A stretch of DNA of 31,473 nucleotides from a virus. A model generated the notes under the pieces. It did not search any database, was not told where the DNA came from, and saw only the letters and a list, made by a program, of their open reading frames with translations. The position numbers and the translations under genes are program-made. Position 1 is the stretch's first letter, and every line of letters starts with the position of its first letter. Positions 26,668 to 31,473 of the stretch are shown here, one piece after another. The DNA lies in the IMG/VR virus record IMGVR_UViG_3300048584_000025, positions 1-31,473 of that record. One strand, 5' to 3'.

Positions 26668-26972
26668 AACGCCACCTCCATGTTGAGAATGTCCATGGCC
26701 GCGTTACCCTCTGGAGTGAGTCTTGCGTGGATTCGCATCATTCGCCGCCCGTCAATTACGTCCGGGCGCTTTTCCAACCACACCAAATCCCAGTTTTCCA
26801 GAAATTTAAGAACTCCAGACACTTGGCAAGCCTCGATGCCAGTGGCGTCGGAGATTTCGCGGGCCGTGGTTTCCCTCGGCATGTCACCAAGGGCGAGAAA
26901 CACCCGAAGCTGCAAAATGCTGGTCATTTCGCAGGCGTGAGCGCGTTTTAGGATTGTTTGAAGATTTTTCAT
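26664..26972 (-). CDS. MarR-like winged-helix regulator
   Basis: 102 residues. SILQLRVFLALGDMPRETTA is helix 1-2, AREISDATGIEACQVSGVLK a clear helix-turn-helix, and WLEKRPDVIDGRRMMRIHARLTPEG the wing, the MarR-family order. The ATG overlaps the helicase-loader stop as ATGA. It could be a switch between early and late genes, or a DNA-binding accessory of replication. DNA-binding assignment is good; targets are unknown. Confidence 0.75.
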   Translation of the reverse strand: MKNLQTILKRAHACEMTSILQLRVFLALGDMPRETTAREISDATGIEACQVSGVLKFLENWDLVWLEKRPDVIDGRRMMRIHARLTPEGNAAMDILNMEVAL

Positions 26973-27736
26973 GGCACAGGAATCAAACGGGTTTCATCAA
27001 GGAGCCTCGACACGATGGGTGCAAACCGTGCGCGGGCACTTGCCGCACCGGACGGGTCCAAAGCCCGTGACAGTATCCCGTGAGCGCCGGAAGCCAGCGA
27101 TCCCTCAGTGATCAAATCCGCCGGATCGGGGTTCATGCTCCAATGGGTGGGCAGATTTTGCGCCAGCCGAGTTTCCATGAGGTTGAAAAATGCCGATTCC
27201 ACGGTGTCCGTCCACTTGTGCTTGCCCAGATCGTCCAGAAACAACACCTGGGAAGTCAGCCATGTCCGCATCCACTCACGCGCATTCTGGCCGTCAGTTT
27301 CTGAAAATTCCCGTTGCGCGGCCCACTGGAACGAATTCGCCGGGCACCATCCCACCGTGATGTCTTGGGCAATCGCCCGCTTGGCCATGAGCGCAAAAAC
27401 CCGGGTTTTGCACCGTCCGCTTGGCCCAATCAACGCCATGCTTTGCAAAATATCCTGATCCTTAATCATCGACCAAAGCGGCGTGTTGAATTTTTCGTGC
27501 GTTGTCGTCGTTTCGCGATAACGAGCTGGAACTGTTTTTTCCCAAATCGCTTCTCGCTTGACCTTGAGACGGTAGCGAGTCGCTGCCCGTTCCTGCTTGT
27601 CCACCTCATCCACGCACCCTGGACACAAAAACGCCATAGATGCGCGGATGTCGATGTCATGAATCATGATCGGCTCGTATTCGGTGACTTGCCCGCACGT
27701 CGTGCAAGCCCGCGTTGTTTGTTCGATGGTTTTCAT
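26969..27736 (-). CDS. DnaC-like helicase loader ATPase
   Basis: 255 residues from ATG 27736, five bases after the initiator stop; longer frames upstream overlap the initiator gene. The N-terminus has two CxxC pairs (C11/C14 and C38/C41), a likely zinc knuckle. The AAA+ core has Walker A GPSGRCKT at 104-111, with Cys at 109 where Gly is usual, Walker B VLFLDDL (164-170), a sensor-like N202 in HWSMN, and HGILSRAL, the usual arginine-finger region. The protein would load the host DnaB-type helicase at the phage origin, as lambda P or DnaC does. The neighbouring initiator gene contains the candidate origin. Confidence 0.85.
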   Translation of the reverse strand: MKTIEQTTRACTTCGQVTEYEPIMIHDIDIRASMAFLCPGCVDEVDKQERAATRYRLKVKREAIWEKTVPARYRETTTTHEKFNTPLWSMIKDQDILQSMALIGPSGRCKTRVFALMAKRAIAQDITVGWCPANSFQWAAQREFSETDGQNAREWMRTWLTSQVLFLDDLGKHKWTDTVESAFFNLMETRLAQNLPTHWSMNPDPADLITEGSLASGAHGILSRALDPSGAASARARFAPIVSRLLDETRLIPVP

Positions 27737-27740
27737 AATT

Positions 27741-28478
27741 TCAAAAATTCGTTTCGTCATCTTTTGGGTCATGGACCCAGGGTTTGGCATCCTTGAGATT
27801 AAGCACCGCACTCGGGCACCGTCCGCCAATGTCCGGTAAAATCCTCGGCTTGCCGTTAGTTGGGTTTTTCTGACTCGGAAGCCACCCTTGGCTTTTCCAC
27901 TTCCGCATTCCCGCTTGCCAGTCCTTCGATGGCGAAGATCCATTCCGCCACCCGTTAGACTCCCAGTGGTGAAACATCGACTCGCCATCACTCGCCGGCA
28001 TCCCCAGCTCAACCGCGAATGCTTTCAACTCCTCCAACGTCCCCCGCGCTTTATTACTCGTAAGAGTAATAATACTCTTCTCTTCTCTTCTCTGGTAACG
28101 CTCTTGCTCCGTTTTTGTAACGCTGCCACCGTTACCTGAGCGTAACTTTTCCACCCGCTTTTTGGTTAAAGCCCTTGATTTTGCGTTGTTTCCATTGTGC
28201 CGGTCGTATTCAGGAATAATCAAACGACCGTTTGACTCGATGAGCCAGCCAACCGATTTCATTGCTTGCACAAATTCAGGAACACCAGTGATGCGATTTA
28301 GTAACGCTGCCACCGTTACGGGAGCGTTACCGTCCCGGGACTGCTCATCGAACCACGCCCACACCCGCAGGAGCTTCCCGACAACAGCATCGGGATCAAT
28401 TCCCAGTATGCCGGCCATCTCATAAACCTCGGGTTTGTCCATCGTCGTTTTTTCAAATTTTAACCAGTCTCCAGCCAT
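27741..28478 (-). CDS. Phage replication initiator (lambda O / DnaT-like role)
   Basis: 245 residues. The N-terminal domain (residues 1-108: DWLKFEKTTMDKPEVYEMA, AVVGKLLRVWAWFDEQSRDG, VGWLIESNGRLIIPEYDRHN, AKSRALTKKR) is the winged-helix domain typical of phage replication initiators placed before DnaC-like loaders. A hydrophilic linker, about 109-145, is followed by a helical C-terminal domain with HHWESNGWRNGSSPSKDWQAGMRKW, as in DnaT/DUF1376-type proteins, which contacts the loader. The linker DNA is AT-rich and flanked by repeats, suggesting the origin lies inside this gene, as in lambda O. It is followed by the helicase loader five bases on. Confidence 0.82.
   Translation of the reverse strand: MAGDWLKFEKTTMDKPEVYEMAGILGIDPDAVVGKLLRVWAWFDEQSRDGNAPVTVAALLNRITGVPEFVQAMKSVGWLIESNGRLIIPEYDRHNGNNAKSRALTKKRVEKLRSGNGGSVTKTEQERYQRREEKSIITLTSNKARGTLEELKAFAVELGMPASDGESMFHHWESNGWRNGSSPSKDWQAGMRKWKSQGWLPSQKNPTNGKPRILPDIGGRCPSAVLNLKDAKPWVHDPKDDETNF
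28114..28143. repeat. Origin iteron copy 1
   Basis: Plus-strand copy beginning GTAACGCTGCCACCGTTAC (19 bases identical to copy 2) and ending AGCGTAAC. The ends are near-inverted halves of GTAACGCT. The coding strand reads it as Arg-Ser-Gly-Asn-Gly-Gly-Ser-Val-Thr. Confidence 0.85.
28301..28330. repeat. Origin iteron copy 2
   Basis: Plus-strand copy beginning GTAACGCTGCCACCGTTAC and ending AGCGTTAC, so its two ends are a perfect 8-bp inverted pair. It is shifted in reading frame relative to copy 1 (read as Gly-Asn-Ala-Pro-Val-Thr-Val-Ala-Ala-Leu). Confidence 0.85.
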
Positions 28479-28482
28479 AGTT

Positions 28483-29055
28483 TTAGTGTGTTGATGTAGA
28501 AAAAATGTGGCAAACGGTGTCAGTCCTCACGGCTTCCTGTTTGTCCGTCAGACGGGCAATCAGGCCATCGCCGCCGTTGAACCGGAACGGCACCGGCCCG
28601 CCTCGGTCAATGGTGGTGTAAATCTCGCAGCGAGGGAGCCGTGAAACCGCTTGTAAGCTCGCCAGCGGGACCAGAGCGCCATGGTTGACCCTGGCGCACG
28701 GATCGACCTGGAAGCACGGCACTGCTGGCCCCATGCGCCACATCGGAAACATGCCCTCGGCAAAAAGATCGAGCGTCACGTCGTCGAGTTTCCTCCACGC
28801 CTTGGCATTCTCAAATCTTCTTGTATGCCAAGGCTGGCGCAATAGCCGGTCAACCGCAGCCATCGGCCCGTGACCCTCCGCAGCCGAAAAATTAAAAAAC
28901 CGCAGCGCAATGTGGCAGTTGGAAACATAAAGTTTCGAGTCCCTCCCCCATGCCGGGCGGTGAAAAACATGCCCACTCATCGGATGGCAATAATATTCCA
29001 GTGACTCAACAGGCACCGGGTGGCGAAATGGCCGTTTCGAGGTTTCTAAAATCAT
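28483..29055 (-). CDS. Unknown early protein
   Basis: 190 residues from ATG 29055, which overlaps the integrase stop as ATGA; an upstream in-frame start lies inside the integrase remnant. MILETSKRPFRHPVPVESLE opens the protein. RDSKLYVSNCHIALRF and later VPLASLQAVSRLPRCEIYTT, GPVPFRFNGGDGLIARL alternate strands and short helices. The layout faintly recalls sliding-clamp-like folds (a D/S-x-x-L-Y-V-S/T-x-x-H stretch, then a late FxFxGGDGL), but this is only an impression. It is the last gene before the replication initiator, so a replication accessory role would make sense. Confidence 0.65.
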   Translation of the reverse strand: MILETSKRPFRHPVPVESLEYYCHPMSGHVFHRPAWGRDSKLYVSNCHIALRFFNFSAAEGHGPMAAVDRLLRQPWHTRRFENAKAWRKLDDVTLDLFAEGMFPMWRMGPAVPCFQVDPCARVNHGALVPLASLQAVSRLPRCEIYTTIDRGGPVPFRFNGGDGLIARLTDKQEAVRTDTVCHIFSTSTH

Positions 29056-29589
29056 GCTGTGCGACGGATGGGTAAAATGTTGGTTTCTTCGGCATCTAAC
29101 GGACTCCCCACCCGGGAAGCCAATTGTGGCAGGCAATGCACATAAATCTCGGTCGTCTCCATGTTGGCGTGGCCAAGCAGCTCTTGCAGTTCCGGCACCG
29201 TCCCCCCGCCCATGAGGTAAGCAGTTGCAAACCCGTGACGGAATGCGTGCGCGGTCACACGCTTGGACACTGCCGCCCTTCGCACGGCTACCTTGAGCGC
29301 TTTAGAAAACCCTTCAGCGCAGCGATGATGACGCCGTTTCGTCTTGGTTTGTGGGTCCACACTTTCCCCAGGCGCAGGCCACACCCAAAACCACGGCCAT
29401 TCACTCCCCGCCTTCGGATATTTCCGCAGGCGGGCGAAACGCTAAAAACTGCCGGACATGCGAGCGATAGGTTTCCATCGTAGCCCGCGCCTTTCGTTCT
29501 TCCCGCATACCTTTATCAAATAAAGCCATCGCCTCGCCCGCTTTCATATAAATCCAACTTTTGTTTGTGTAATTAGCTGTTCGCTTCAC
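29052..29589 (-). pseudogene. Broken IntI-type tyrosine recombinase
   Basis: Two pieces in different frames are joined near 29442. The first, from ATG 29547 or GTG 29589, contains TMETYRSHVRQFLAF, an N-terminal core-binding segment, then runs into a stop at 29403-29401. The second frame opens after a TAG at 29444-29442 with RLRKYPKAGSEWPWFWVWPA. This matches the stretch specific to integron-integrase-type recombinases just before the catalytic block. It continues with HAFRHGFATAYL (His and second Arg) and LLGHANMETTEIYVH (His and the Tyr nucleophile). About 165-180 residues remain of a usual 320-340. The part with the first catalytic Arg is missing, so recombination activity is not expected. 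An internal deletion explains both the loss and the frame change. Confidence 0.85.
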
Positions 29590-29902
29590 ATTCTTCGACC
29601 CACATTCGGATCATTGATTTCACGCTTGGAGCGCACACCGAGATGCAGTCTTGGTCCTTGCATCCCATGGAATACCTCCACTCCACCTTGACGATTCCGC
29701 CGTCATCATCCGCTTGGATCGGGCCGCCACATTCGGGGCATTTCCATGCGTGTTCAGGGATTCCACCGTGGCGACATATCAGAGCTGCCAGCCGTTTCGC
29801 GCCACCTGGCACAAGTTTGCCAGCCCACACGGACATGGAAAGCGAACAAGACGCGGATGGACAATCCGCCTTCTGGGGTGTTTCGGTGGTTTCTGGTTTC
29901 AT
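29573..29902 (-). CDS. Zinc-ribbon protein, Lar-like
   Basis: 109 residues, beginning MKPETTETPQKADCPSA. The conserved part is CPECGGPIQADDDGGIVKVE followed by GCKDQDCISVCAPS and a helix SVKSMIRMWVEECEA. A CPxCGG knuckle, a short sheet, a second cysteine pair and a helix with W near the end are the pattern of the Lar restriction-alleviation superfamily and related small phage zinc ribbons. If Lar-like, it would help the phage escape host type I restriction. The start overlaps a 20-codon open frame as ATGA. Family membership is probable, anti-restriction function less so. Confidence 0.6.
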   Translation of the reverse strand: MKPETTETPQKADCPSASCSLSMSVWAGKLVPGGAKRLAALICRHGGIPEHAWKCPECGGPIQADDDGGIVKVEWRYSMGCKDQDCISVCAPSVKSMIRMWVEECEANS

Positions 29903-29961
29903 AGAGTCGTTTCCTTCGGTGGAGTTTTCTCGTCGGCGGATGCCATCGCTATTGCGTTCAT
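29899..29961 (-). CDS. Possible 20-residue peptide linked to both neighbours
   Basis: MNAIAMASADEKTPPKETTL. Its ATG overlaps the stop of the XRE-type gene as ATGA, and its TGA overlaps the ATG of the zinc-ribbon gene as ATGA, so it exactly fills the gap. No motif is visible. It may serve only to pass ribosomes along the message, or be a real micropeptide. Support is purely from the two overlaps and their fit with the rest of the genome. Confidence 0.4.
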   Translation of the reverse strand: MNAIAMASADEKTPPKETTL

Positions 29962-30149
29962 GGCCTTTTGGATCGGCGCGGTTTGGTGGTTCGGGCGAGT
30001 TCTCGGATCGCGATGGCGGCCTCTTCCGTGATTCGGGCGGTGCCTTTTTCGCGAGCCGAGATGAGTTGGCGCGTTACCCCCAGCCGGTCGGCAGCGTCTT
30101 GCTGCGTGCCGACGATTTCGCGGGTCGTTTTGTATTCGTCGTGATTCAT
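29958..30149 (-). CDS. Short XRE/Cro-type helix-turn-helix protein
   Basis: 63 residues, MNHDEYKTTREIVGTQQDAA. The block GTQQDAADRLGVTRQLISAREKG is a standard XRE helix-turn-helix (T-Q-x-x-x-A-x-x-L-G-V-x-x-x-x-I-S/x-x-x-E-K/R-G). The end is basic (TTKPRRSKRP). The start overlaps the upstream stop as ATGA. Size suggests a Cro-like or truncated CI-like regulator without a dimerisation or cleavage domain. The 11-bp inverted repeat at 30814-30854 could be its operator. It is the only clear repressor candidate in the window. Confidence 0.8.
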   Translation of the reverse strand: MNHDEYKTTREIVGTQQDAADRLGVTRQLISAREKGTARITEEAAIAIRELARTTKPRRSKRP

Positions 30150-30457
30150 AAGGCTTTTTGGAGGTAGCAAGATTGCGAGCTTTTGAGCGATCCAGTGGCT
30201 GCGGCAATTTCTTCTTCCGCCATGTGGATCATCACGTCCGTCATCACTTTGACGTGATAGCTGCGGGTGAGATCCAAGTCGTCCACACGGCATCCGATCA
30301 CCTCGGCGGCATCGATTTGGACGTGACGCATGATGTCACAGATTCTCCACCGTCCCGTCAGTCCGAGCGCACGGGCTTGCGTGTCCGCTTTTTTTATGCG
30401 CGGATCGCCAGTCACCAGGATTGCGCGTAAGATGTCTCTAGCTTGTTCGAGTTCCAT
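30146..30457 (-). CDS. Unknown small early protein
   Basis: 103 residues from ATG 30457 (MELEQARDILRAILVTGDPR); upstream extension in frame is Ser/Pro/Gln-rich and overlaps the previous gene, so it is not used. The protein is mostly helical with no membrane segment. RRWRIC-like and CRVDDLDLTRSYHVKVMTDVM stretches are seen. Its stop overlaps the XRE start as ATGA. A perfect 8-bp GC hairpin lies 8 bases before the ATG and may cover the ribosome site. No family is recognised. Confidence 0.6.
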   Translation of the reverse strand: MELEQARDILRAILVTGDPRIKKADTQARALGLTGRWRICDIMRHVQIDAAEVIGCRVDDLDLTRSYHVKVMTDVMIHMAEEEIAAATGSLKSSQSCYLQKAL

Positions 30458-30465
30458 TGAGATGA

Positions 30466-30485
30466 GCCGCCCCTTTCGGGGCGGC
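30466..30485. other. Strong GC hairpin before a start codon
   Basis: GCCGCCCC (30466-30473) pairs perfectly with GGGGCGGC (30478-30485) around TTTC. No T tract follows on either strand, so it is not a classic terminator. On the minus strand it falls between a stop (30495) and the next ATG (30457), where it could hide the ribosome site or stabilise the 3' end of the upstream message. Confidence 0.6.
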
Positions 30486-30494
30486 GGTTGGAGG

Positions 30495-30761
30495 TTACTT
30501 GTTGCGGACGACTGCGACGATTGCGCCGGATTCGGTGATGGTATCAAACTCAACCGTTGAGTTTTCGTTTTGCTCGCTGGCGATGCCGGCAAGGTAAGGG
30601 ACGGTGATTTTGATTGCGTTGGAGATGGCGACCATCAGCTTGCTTTTTGGGGTGATGAGCAGGGTGACTCCTTGGCCATCATCGTAGGGATGAGCCTCCA
30701 CGGTGAGAGTGCTGTCGGTGACGGTGGCAATGATGTGGGCTGCGATTTCTTGGTTGTTCAT
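30495..30761 (-). CDS. Unknown small early protein
   Basis: 88 residues from ATG 30761 (MNNQEIAAHIIATVTDSTLT), preceded by an A-rich tract (AAAAAAAAGAAA). A longer frame starts upstream inside the promoter region and is unlikely. Alternating strands (TVEAHPYDDGQGVTLLITPK, STVEFDTITESGAIVAVV) suggest a small alpha/beta fold. It has no known motif. It is the first gene after the candidate promoter at 30806-30834 and could be an immediate-early protein. Confidence 0.6.
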   Translation of the reverse strand: MNNQEIAAHIIATVTDSTLTVEAHPYDDGQGVTLLITPKSKLMVAISNAIKITVPYLAGIASEQNENSTVEFDTITESGAIVAVVRNK

Positions 30762-30805
30762 TTTCTTTTTTTTGTTGGGCGGGGCTTGATTGCCTCGACA
30801 CACGC

Positions 30806-30854
30806 AAGGTGTCAGATTATTTGCATCGCGTCAACATCTTTTCGCAAATAATCT
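30806..30854 (-). promoter_or_regulatory. Candidate early promoter with 11-bp inverted repeat operator
   Basis: AGATTATTTGC (30814-30824) and its perfect inverse GCAAATAATCT (30844-30854) lie 30 bases apart centre to centre, about three helical turns. Between them on the minus strand is TTGACG (30834-30829), a good -35 box. A weak -10 (CACCTT, 30811-30806) lies 17 bases on, and the first ATG is about 45 bases further. The local sequence is AT-rich in an otherwise GC-rich element. Two half-sites flanking a -35 suggest repressor binding, perhaps by the XRE-type protein. The -10 box is poor, so the exact promoter is uncertain. Confidence 0.5.
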
Positions 30855-30964
30855 TACTTTTTTTCGGAGGCGTAAACCGGCCATGAACAAGACGCTCATG
30901 CCAATCCCTACCCGGCGGGCAGTTACTGGCGAATCAAAGTCGATGGCGGGCAGGGCTGGCATAG

Positions 30965-31414
30965 CTAGGCGTTCGGCCAAGATTCCATGAGCACGTCAAT
31001 GATCCGGTCGATGATCGCTTGTCGGCACCAGCCGCCCATGTTTCTCTCCTCATGCTCCCACTTGCCGCGCATGAGTTGTAGGCGCTGGCACGGCTTGCCA
31101 TCGAACGCCGTCAGAAGCGCATCCGCGCACCTCTCCGCGACGAACATCAGCTTTTCAGGCGGACGCCAGCCACGGAATTGACCGTGCATGCCCTTCCATG
31201 TCCATCCGCCGCCGTTGTGGTCGATCCAGCGGGCTTTCTCGATGGATTCCCATTCGCCTTTCTCGGAGCGTTTGGCGTAGCGGCGATTTACGTGATAGAC
31301 GAGCACTTCGATTTCCATGCCGTTCTTCGGCGCAGTCCGCATAAACCGCCAAGGCCGAACAAGGCCGGTGCTCGCAACGGAGACCCGCTCCGCAGTTGGG
31401 GATTTGATTTTCAT
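30965..31414 (-). CDS. Unknown phage protein, DUF551-like layout
   Basis: 149 residues, MKIKSPTAERVSVASTGLVR. RFMRTAPKNGMEIEVLVYHV, then ARWIDHNGGGWTWKGMHGQF and RGWRPP, follow the pattern W-x-x-x-x-x-A-P-K/x-x-G-x-x-V-L-V ... W-x-x-x-G...W-x-P-x-P of DUF551-type small phage proteins. The C-terminal 50 residues are an additional helical part with CQRLQLMRGKWEHEERN. The gene is separated from the next by 161 bases holding the candidate promoter. It is the first minus-strand gene in the window; its own promoter may lie at or past the right edge. Confidence 0.6.
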   Translation of the reverse strand: MKIKSPTAERVSVASTGLVRPWRFMRTAPKNGMEIEVLVYHVNRRYAKRSEKGEWESIEKARWIDHNGGGWTWKGMHGQFRGWRPPEKLMFVAERCADALLTAFDGKPCQRLQLMRGKWEHEERNMGGWCRQAIIDRIIDVLMESWPNA

Positions 31415-31447
31415 AGATTGTTTTCAGTGTTGTCGGGCTGGCGCTCC

Positions 31448-31466
31448 CGGTCTCCGTGCGAGACCG
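31448..31466. other. Hairpin at the right edge
   Basis: CGGTCTC (31448-31454) pairs with GAGACCG (31460-31466) over a 5-base loop, 34 bases before the first ATG of the leftward genes. It is too short of context to tell operator from terminator of a gene beyond the edge. No T tract is seen. Confidence 0.5.
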
Positions 31467-31473
31467 CGACGTT

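Larger units (their letters stand above)
28051..28330. other. Candidate replication origin inside the initiator gene
   Basis: Two 30-base direct repeats (28114-28143 and 28301-28330, 27 of 30 identical) lie next to an AT-rich segment at 28051-28090. That segment contains a perfect 9-bp inverted repeat (TTATTACTC / GAGTAATAA, 28051-28059 and 28064-28072). A further isolated GTAACGCT is at 28092-28099. The two repeats are read in different frames by the initiator, so the DNA sequence rather than the protein is being kept. Iterons beside an AT-rich unwinding region in the linker-coding part is the lambda ori plan. Function is inferred. Confidence 0.65.

Noticed and set aside
29401-29484. Programmed frameshift joining the two integrase frames
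   Set aside because: A frameshift could join the frames, but the product would still lack about 150 residues including the first catalytic Arg, so deletion is the better explanation.
30883-30990. Plus-strand 35-codon frame (MNKTLMPIPTRR...) after GGAGG
   Set aside because: The spacing to GGAGG is long (12 bases), the end overlaps the minus-strand gene at 30965, and the peptide has no recognisable feature; all other phage genes are on the minus strand.

Overview
The window is an almost complete tailed-phage genome of podovirus type, most simply read as a prophage lying against a tRNA-Ser(GGA) gene at the left edge. About 31 kb of phage genes all read on the minus strand, so transcription runs from right to left. 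The host is not identifiable from sequence alone. The high GC and an overlapping inner/outer spanin-like gene pair point to a Gram-negative (diderm) bacterium.

Layout in transcription order. (1) 31.4-29.0 kb, early/regulatory region: small unknown genes, a candidate promoter with an 11-bp inverted repeat, a short XRE-type DNA-binding protein, a Lar-like zinc-ribbon protein, and a wrecked IntI-type tyrosine recombinase that has lost about 150 residues. (2) 29.0-26.1 kb, replication and small regulators: a phage replication initiator carrying a lambda-like candidate origin inside its own coding sequence, a DnaC-type helicase loader with an unusual Walker A, and two winged-helix proteins. (3) 26.1-20.4 kb, packaging and head assembly: small and large terminase, portal (T7-type head-tail connector), several overlapping small genes, and scaffold. 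(4) 20.3-18.6 kb: major capsid protein and a second head protein, bracketed by two intrinsic terminators. (5) 18.6-4.97 kb, tail and ejection proteins: tail tubular proteins A and B, a GNAT-like protein, a small internal virion protein, a 665-residue virion protein with a C-terminal M15-like peptidase, and a 2203-residue large polyvalent-type ejection protein with a HETGH zinc-protease motif. (6) 4.9-2.0 kb: tail fibre with a collagen-like stretch and a LamG-like lectin domain, plus an unknown partner. (7) 2.0-0.2 kb, lysis: a two-helix membrane/coiled-coil/zinc-ribbon protein, a 58-residue holin-like protein, an inner/outer spanin-like overlapping pair, two tiny single-helix membrane proteins, and an M15 endolysin ending next to the tRNA.

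The genome is a mosaic. Its morphogenesis order is T7-like (portal, scaffold, capsid, tail tubes A/B, internal proteins, fibre, lysis), but there is no phage RNA polymerase or DNA polymerase. It instead uses a lambda-type initiator plus helicase loader with an in-gene origin. Most genes are coupled by 4-base ATGA overlaps (15 ATGA and one GTGA counted). Those overlaps reveal several genes of 20-58 codons and decide many starts.

The integrase damage suggests that the element can no longer integrate or excise by itself, although packaging, structure, replication and lysis genes all look intact. No second copy of the tRNA 3' end was seen, so the far attachment site, if any, lies outside the window.
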